DNA of 64,000 nucleotides from positions 18,923-82,922 of the forward strand of contig JAEXGT010000034.1 in the NCBI GenBank assembly GCA_023450615.1. The letters are read 5' to 3'. The notes under the pieces are model-generated. The model saw only the letters and a list, made by a program, of their open reading frames with translations, did no database searches and was not told where the DNA came from. The stretch is from Pseudomonadota bacterium (GTDB lineage Bacteria; Pseudomonadota; Alphaproteobacteria; Rhizobiales; Beijerinckiaceae). The translations under genes and the position numbers were made by a program. Positions within the stretch are counted from its first letter, which is position 1. Each line of letters opens with the position of its first letter. Of the stretch, positions 60,975-64,000 are shown piece after piece.

Positions 60975-61000
60975 TAGTTGCAGGCGCAACGAATTTGTCA
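60975..61000. promoter_or_regulatory. HmgR-like operator, copy 2
   Basis: Second 26-bp unit, with GTTGC-AGGC-GCAAC (60977-60990) and the same GAATTTGTCA tail, ending three bases before the hmgR start codon. Occupancy here would directly block hmgR-maiA transcription or translation start. Confidence 0.7.
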
Positions 61001-61003
61001 ACC

Positions 61004-61504
61004 ATGGCCCAGCAATCAGCAGCAAAGAAACTGGAGAGCTCCGACTCCACCGTGATTCTGGAGAACTTCCTGCCTTATCGGCTTAACGTTCTGGCGAGCC
61101 TGACCTCGAACGCGCTGGCGCAGATCTATGCCGAGCGGTTCGGGCTCTCGATCCCGGCATGGCGCGTCGTGGCGACGCTGGGTCAGTACGAATACCGCAC
61201 GGCGCGGGACATCGCGGCCCATGGGGTCATGCACAAATCCACCGTGTCCCGTGCGGTCGCCGCCCTTGAGCAACGTGGCTTGATTGCCCGCAAGGCCAAT
61301 CAGGACGACCGGCGTGAGGAATTGCTGGAGCTGACGGAGGAGGGGCGGGAGATTTATGAAGCCCTTGCCCCTGAGGCGCTCGCCTTCGAGGACCGCTTCG
61401 TCTCCGTGCTCACGGAGGAGGAACAGAAAGTTCTCGCCTCCCTCATCGACCGATTGAGCGGCCACGCACGGCTGCTGGCCCCGGACGGGGAGGTCGGAGG
61501 GTGA
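61004..61504 (+). CDS. hmgR: MarR-family regulator of homogentisate catabolism
   Basis: Regulator of about 166 residues with a MarR winged helix. LTSNALAQIYAERFGLSIPAWRVVATLGQYE (quoted by its ends) leads into HKSTVSRAVAALEQRGLIARKANQDDRR, the recognition helix and wing (quoted as HKSTVSRAVAAL and RKANQDDRR). It starts directly after two palindromic repeats and is coupled to maiA. By analogy with related bacteria it represses hmgA and the maiA unit until homogentisate or a related aromatic is present. The symbol is used by context. Confidence 0.85.
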   Translation: MAQQSAAKKLESSDSTVILENFLPYRLNVLASLTSNALAQIYAERFGLSIPAWRVVATLGQYEYRTARDIAAHGVMHKSTVSRAVAALEQRGLIARKANQDDRREELLELTEEGREIYEALAPEALAFEDRFVSVLTEEEQKVLASLIDRLSGHARLLAPDGEVGG

Positions 61505-62127
61505 AGCTCTATACCTATTTCCGCTCATCGGCGGCCTACCGGGTTCGGATCGCGCTCAATCTGAAGGGGGTGCCCTACGAATCCGTGCCGGTGAATCTCC
61601 TGAAGGGGGAGCAGCGTGGAGAGGCTTATGGCGCCGTCAATCCTCAGAAGAGATTGCCTGCGCTCGATATCGGCGGCGCGGTTCTCGTCCAATCCCCCGC
61701 CATTCTTGAATATCTCGACGAGGTGTATCCCGAGCCGCCGTTGCTTCCCGTCGGCGCCGTGAACCGCGCGAAGGTGCGCGCGGTGGCCTCCATCGTCGGT
61801 TGCGATATTCACCCCTTAAACAATCTCGGTCCGTTGAATTATCTCAAGAAGACGCTGGCGCACGATCAGCCGGTTGCGGACGAATGGTATGCCCATTGGG
61901 TGCATGAAGGTTTCCAGGCCATCGAGGCAATGATCGAGTCCGGCCCCTATTGCTTCGGCCCGCGCGTGAGTCTCGCCGACATTTATCTCGTGCCGCAGGT
62001 TTTCAACGCCCGGCGTTTCAACATCCCTCTCGATTCCTATCCGAAGATCGTCGCGGCGGATGCCGCCTGCGCCGAGCTTGCCGCCTTTCAGGATGCCGCG
62101 CCGGAGCGCCAGCCGGACGCGGCTTGA
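61501..62127 (+). CDS. maiA: Maleylacetoacetate isomerase
   Basis: Glutathione-dependent cis-trans isomerisation of maleylacetoacetate to fumarylacetoacetate, zeta-class GST. The protein has 208 residues. The active-site motif is FRSSAAYRVRIALNLKG near the N-terminus (family SSCSxRVRIAL, here SSAAYRVRIAL). The C-terminal domain has GDIHPLNN-like CDIHPLNNLGPLNYL, also typical. It starts at GTG 61501, overlapping the hmgR stop as GTGA. Confidence 0.95.
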   Translation: MKLYTYFRSSAAYRVRIALNLKGVPYESVPVNLLKGEQRGEAYGAVNPQKRLPALDIGGAVLVQSPAILEYLDEVYPEPPLLPVGAVNRAKVRAVASIVGCDIHPLNNLGPLNYLKKTLAHDQPVADEWYAHWVHEGFQAIEAMIESGPYCFGPRVSLADIYLVPQVFNARRFNIPLDSYPKIVAADAACAELAAFQDAAPERQPDAA

Positions 62128-62173
62128 AAACCGGCAGGTCTGGTGAGGCCTGCCTTCATAACAGGAGGAAAGC

Positions 62174-63289
62174 ATGGGACCGTTCCCGCACGACGCACCG
62201 CCGCCGGCCCTCAGCGAAGACAATCCGATGGGGACCGACGGCTTCGAGTTCGTGGAATTCTGCCATCCTGATCCGCAGGAACTCGACAAGCTATTCAAGA
62301 CGATGGGCTTCACGCCCGTCGCGAAGCACCGCTCGAAGAACGTGCTGCTTTATCGGCAGGGCGACATCAACTTCATCGTCAACGCGCAGCCTGGCTCGTT
62401 TGCCGAGCGCTTCGCCAGCCAGCATGGCCCCTCCGCTCCGGCCATGGCCTTCCGTGTAGTCGATGCGAAATACGCCTATGAGCGCGCCCTCTCCATGGGG
62501 GCCAAGCCGGTGCAGACGCAGGTCGGGCCGAACGAGCTCGAAATCCCGGCCATCGAGGGCATCGGCGGGCTGCATATCTATTTCGTCGACCGCTATGGCG
62601 CGAAGGGATCGATCTACGACGTCGATTTCGAGTGGCTGGCCGAGAAGGACCCGAAGCCGCACGGCGTCGGCCTCTATTACATCGATCACCTGACGCACAA
62701 CGTCTATCGCGGACGCCTGAATGAATGGGCGGGCTTCTATGAGCGCCTCTTCAACTTCCGCCAGATCCGCTACTTCGACATCGAGGGCAAGCTGACCGGT
62801 CTTCATTCCCGCGCCATGACCAGTCCCGACGGCAAGATCCGCATTCCGATCAACGAGGATGCGGGCGAGACCGGGCAGATCGAGGAATACCTGCAGGAGT
62901 ATAAAGGCGAGGGCATCCAGCATGTGGCCCTGGGCTCGCACGATCTCTACGAATCCATCGAGGCGCTCATCGGGCATGGCCTCGAGTTCATGCCCGCGCC
63001 GAACGAGATCTACTATTCGCGCATCGACAAGCGCCTGCCGAACCATGAGGAGCCACTTGAGCGGCTGCAGAGGAACGGCATCCTCATCGATGGGGAAGGC
63101 GTCGTTGAAGGTGGCTTCACGAAGGTGCTGCTCCAGCGCTTCGGCAAGACCGCGATCGGCCCGATCTTCTTCGAGTTCATCCAGAGAAAGGGCGATGAAG
63201 GATTCGGCGAGGGCAATTTCAAGGCGCTCTTCGAATCCATCGAAGAGGACCAGATTCGTCGCGGCGTCCTAAAGCCGAAAGTGGCCTGA
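62174..63289 (+). CDS. hppD: 4-hydroxyphenylpyruvate dioxygenase
   Basis: Converts 4-hydroxyphenylpyruvate to homogentisate with Fe(II) and oxygen. 371 residues. The iron ligands are His172 in YIDHLTHNVYRG, His250 in GIQHVALGSHD and Glu334 in IFFEFIQRKGDEGFG. The C-terminal FGEGNFKALFESIEEDQIRRG (quoted in parts) is diagnostic. AGGAGG precedes the ATG. It lies 46 bp after maiA, with a small stem (GGCAGG-N10-CCTGCC) in the gap, and probably shares its transcript. Confidence 0.97.
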   Translation: MGPFPHDAPPPALSEDNPMGTDGFEFVEFCHPDPQELDKLFKTMGFTPVAKHRSKNVLLYRQGDINFIVNAQPGSFAERFASQHGPSAPAMAFRVVDAKYAYERALSMGAKPVQTQVGPNELEIPAIEGIGGLHIYFVDRYGAKGSIYDVDFEWLAEKDPKPHGVGLYYIDHLTHNVYRGRLNEWAGFYERLFNFRQIRYFDIEGKLTGLHSRAMTSPDGKIRIPINEDAGETGQIEEYLQEYKGEGIQHVALGSHDLYESIEALIGHGLEFMPAPNEIYYSRIDKRLPNHEEPLERLQRNGILIDGEGVVEGGFTKVLLQRFGKTAIGPIFFEFIQRKGDEGFGEGNFKALFESIEEDQIRRGVLKPKVA

Positions 63290-63315
63290 ATTCGACTCTC
63301 AGGAATGATTCCACA

Positions 63316-63346
63316 AAGGCCGGGACCACTCCCGGCCTTCTTTTTA
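63316..63346 (+). terminator. Rho-independent terminator after hppD
   Basis: AAGGCCGGGA (63316-63325), loop CCAC, TCCCGGCCTT (63330-63339), then CTTTTT. Confidence 0.9.
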
Positions 63347-63792
63347 TGGCGGATGACGAGCCTCCGCGCCCAAATGGCGGATGAAGTTATTCACAGCCTC
63401 ACCCCTTCGTGATTCCTCGGATTTGGCCCCCAAAGCTATGGTGCGCGCCTGCCGTCCTGCGGTCGGAAGCCCTTGTTTATTAAGGGGTTGTTAAGACCTC
63501 GCGCCAAAGTTTGACGGAAAGTAAACAGCCCGGGGTAAAAACGTTGCGTTTGTGCAACATGCCCCTGAAAAGCCCCCCGGGTTGCCCAGTTTGTGCCTTC
63601 ATTCGGTTGCTTGCGGCCCCGCTCTGGCTAATGTGACACCAGCGACGGGGGCACCCCAGTCGTCATTTGATGAGCCCCAGCCATCCGGCAGGGTCGTCAG
63701 ATCACTAGGGGAAAAGGGTGTGTTTGAGATTCGATCTCAATGCACAACAAGCCCGACCCCCCAAGGGTCTCGAAAACTTTGGAGGTTTAACC
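63347..63792. other. Long leader and promoter region of the porin gene
   Basis: 446 bp with no supported gene. Seen are a stem CCCTT-N7-AAGGG (63470-63486), a TTGACG at 63511-63516 with only a weak -10 (TAAAAA, 19 bp away), and GTTGC-N6-GCAAC (63543-63558). The length suggests a structured leader upstream of the porin start, whose ribosome-binding site is GGAGG at 63781. An 84-codon frame here that overlaps the porin start is judged spurious. Confidence 0.45.
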
Positions 63793-64000
63793 ATGAAGCT
63801 CGTTAAGAGCCTTCTTCTCGGTTCGGTTGCGGGTCTCGCTGCCGTTGCCGGCGCTCAGGCTGCTGATCTTCCCGCAAAGAAGGCCGCTGCTGTCGAGTAC
63901 GTTCGCGTCTGCTCCACCTACGGTTCAGGCTTCTTCTACATCCCCGGCACGGACACCTGCCTCCGCGTTGGCGGCCGCGTTCGCGCTGAGTTCCGCTACC
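63793..64000 (+). CDS. Porin, partial (Rhizobiales outer-membrane type)
   Basis: The first 69 codons are present; the rest lies beyond the right edge. The signal peptide MKLVKSLLLGSVAGLAAVAG leads to AQAADLPAKKAAAVEYVRVC, a hallmark of Rhizobiales porins, and then TCLRVGGRVRAEFRY, the first beta-strand. GGAGG stands eight bases before the ATG. Forms trimeric general-diffusion pores in the outer membrane. The family is sure, the subtype not. Confidence 0.93.
   Translation, partial: MKLVKSLLLGSVAGLAAVAGAQAADLPAKKAAAVEYVRVCSTYGSGFFYIPGTDTCLRVGGRVRAEFRY

Noticed and set aside
63543..63558. GTTGC-N6-GCAAC upstream of the porin as a third HmgR operator
   Set aside because: The spacer is six, not four, so the half-sites are out of phase with the sites near hmgR, and the flanking GAATTTGTCA is absent. 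It is more likely a simple stem.

Overview
The window reads as chromosomal DNA of a Rhizobiales (Hyphomicrobiales) alphaproteobacterium. The evidence is high G+C, Rhizobiales-style porin, TakP-type and HutF/HutG proteins, and dispersed intergenic palindromes of the kind seen in Methylobacterium/Microvirga/Bosea relatives. The genus (Microvirga-like) is an inference. I found no rRNA, tRNA, CRISPR, prophage or transposase genes. The region looks like an ordinary chromosomal segment rich in catabolic and transport operons.

Left part (1-13.7 kb): a partial spermidine/putrescine-type ABC transporter with a divergent IclR regulator, then a nitrate/taurine-type ABC transporter, then a complete histidine-utilisation block. 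The block is hutI-hutH-hutG-hutU-hutD on the minus strand and hutF-hutC on the plus strand. Together these encode the five-step route His -> urocanate -> imidazolonepropionate -> formimidoylglutamate -> formylglutamate -> glutamate + formate. The same palindrome, ATGTATAGACAT, lies in the hutI/hutF divergent promoter and just before the nitrate/taurine-type transporter, so that transporter is probably a HutC-controlled uptake system for histidine or an intermediate.

13.7-33.6 kb: a GAF-GGDEF cyclase gene; a PadR-regulated RND efflux pair; an alpha/beta hydrolase; an RpiR-led operon with a polar amino acid binding protein, two permeases and a DadA-like FAD oxidoreductase but no ATPase; ornithine cyclodeaminase and arginase with a divergent Lrp; two unknown small proteins; a Crp/Fnr-type regulator; an amidase; and trhO-slyX.

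33.6-48.3 kb: a PhnA-like protein, a secreted three-part trypsin-like protease, groES-groEL, an orphan TakP-like TRAP binding protein, a luciferase-like monooxygenase, and a minus-strand dipeptide-type ABC operon with an aldehyde dehydrogenase and a short-chain dehydrogenase embedded in it.

48.4-64 kb: a second aldehyde dehydrogenase, an HWE histidine kinase, Uup-type ABC-F, a secreted protein of unknown function, an Old Yellow Enzyme, dodecin and a DUF4142 lipoprotein-like protein. Then comes the tyrosine/homogentisate pathway: fumarylacetoacetase-like, hmgA, hmgR, maiA and hppD, with a second TakP-like binding protein inside the cluster. Two 26-bp direct repeats carrying GTTGC-N4-GCAAC sit between hmgA and hmgR, and a degenerate copy lies between the fumarylacetoacetase gene and the TRAP gene. 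The window ends in the first 69 codons of a porin.
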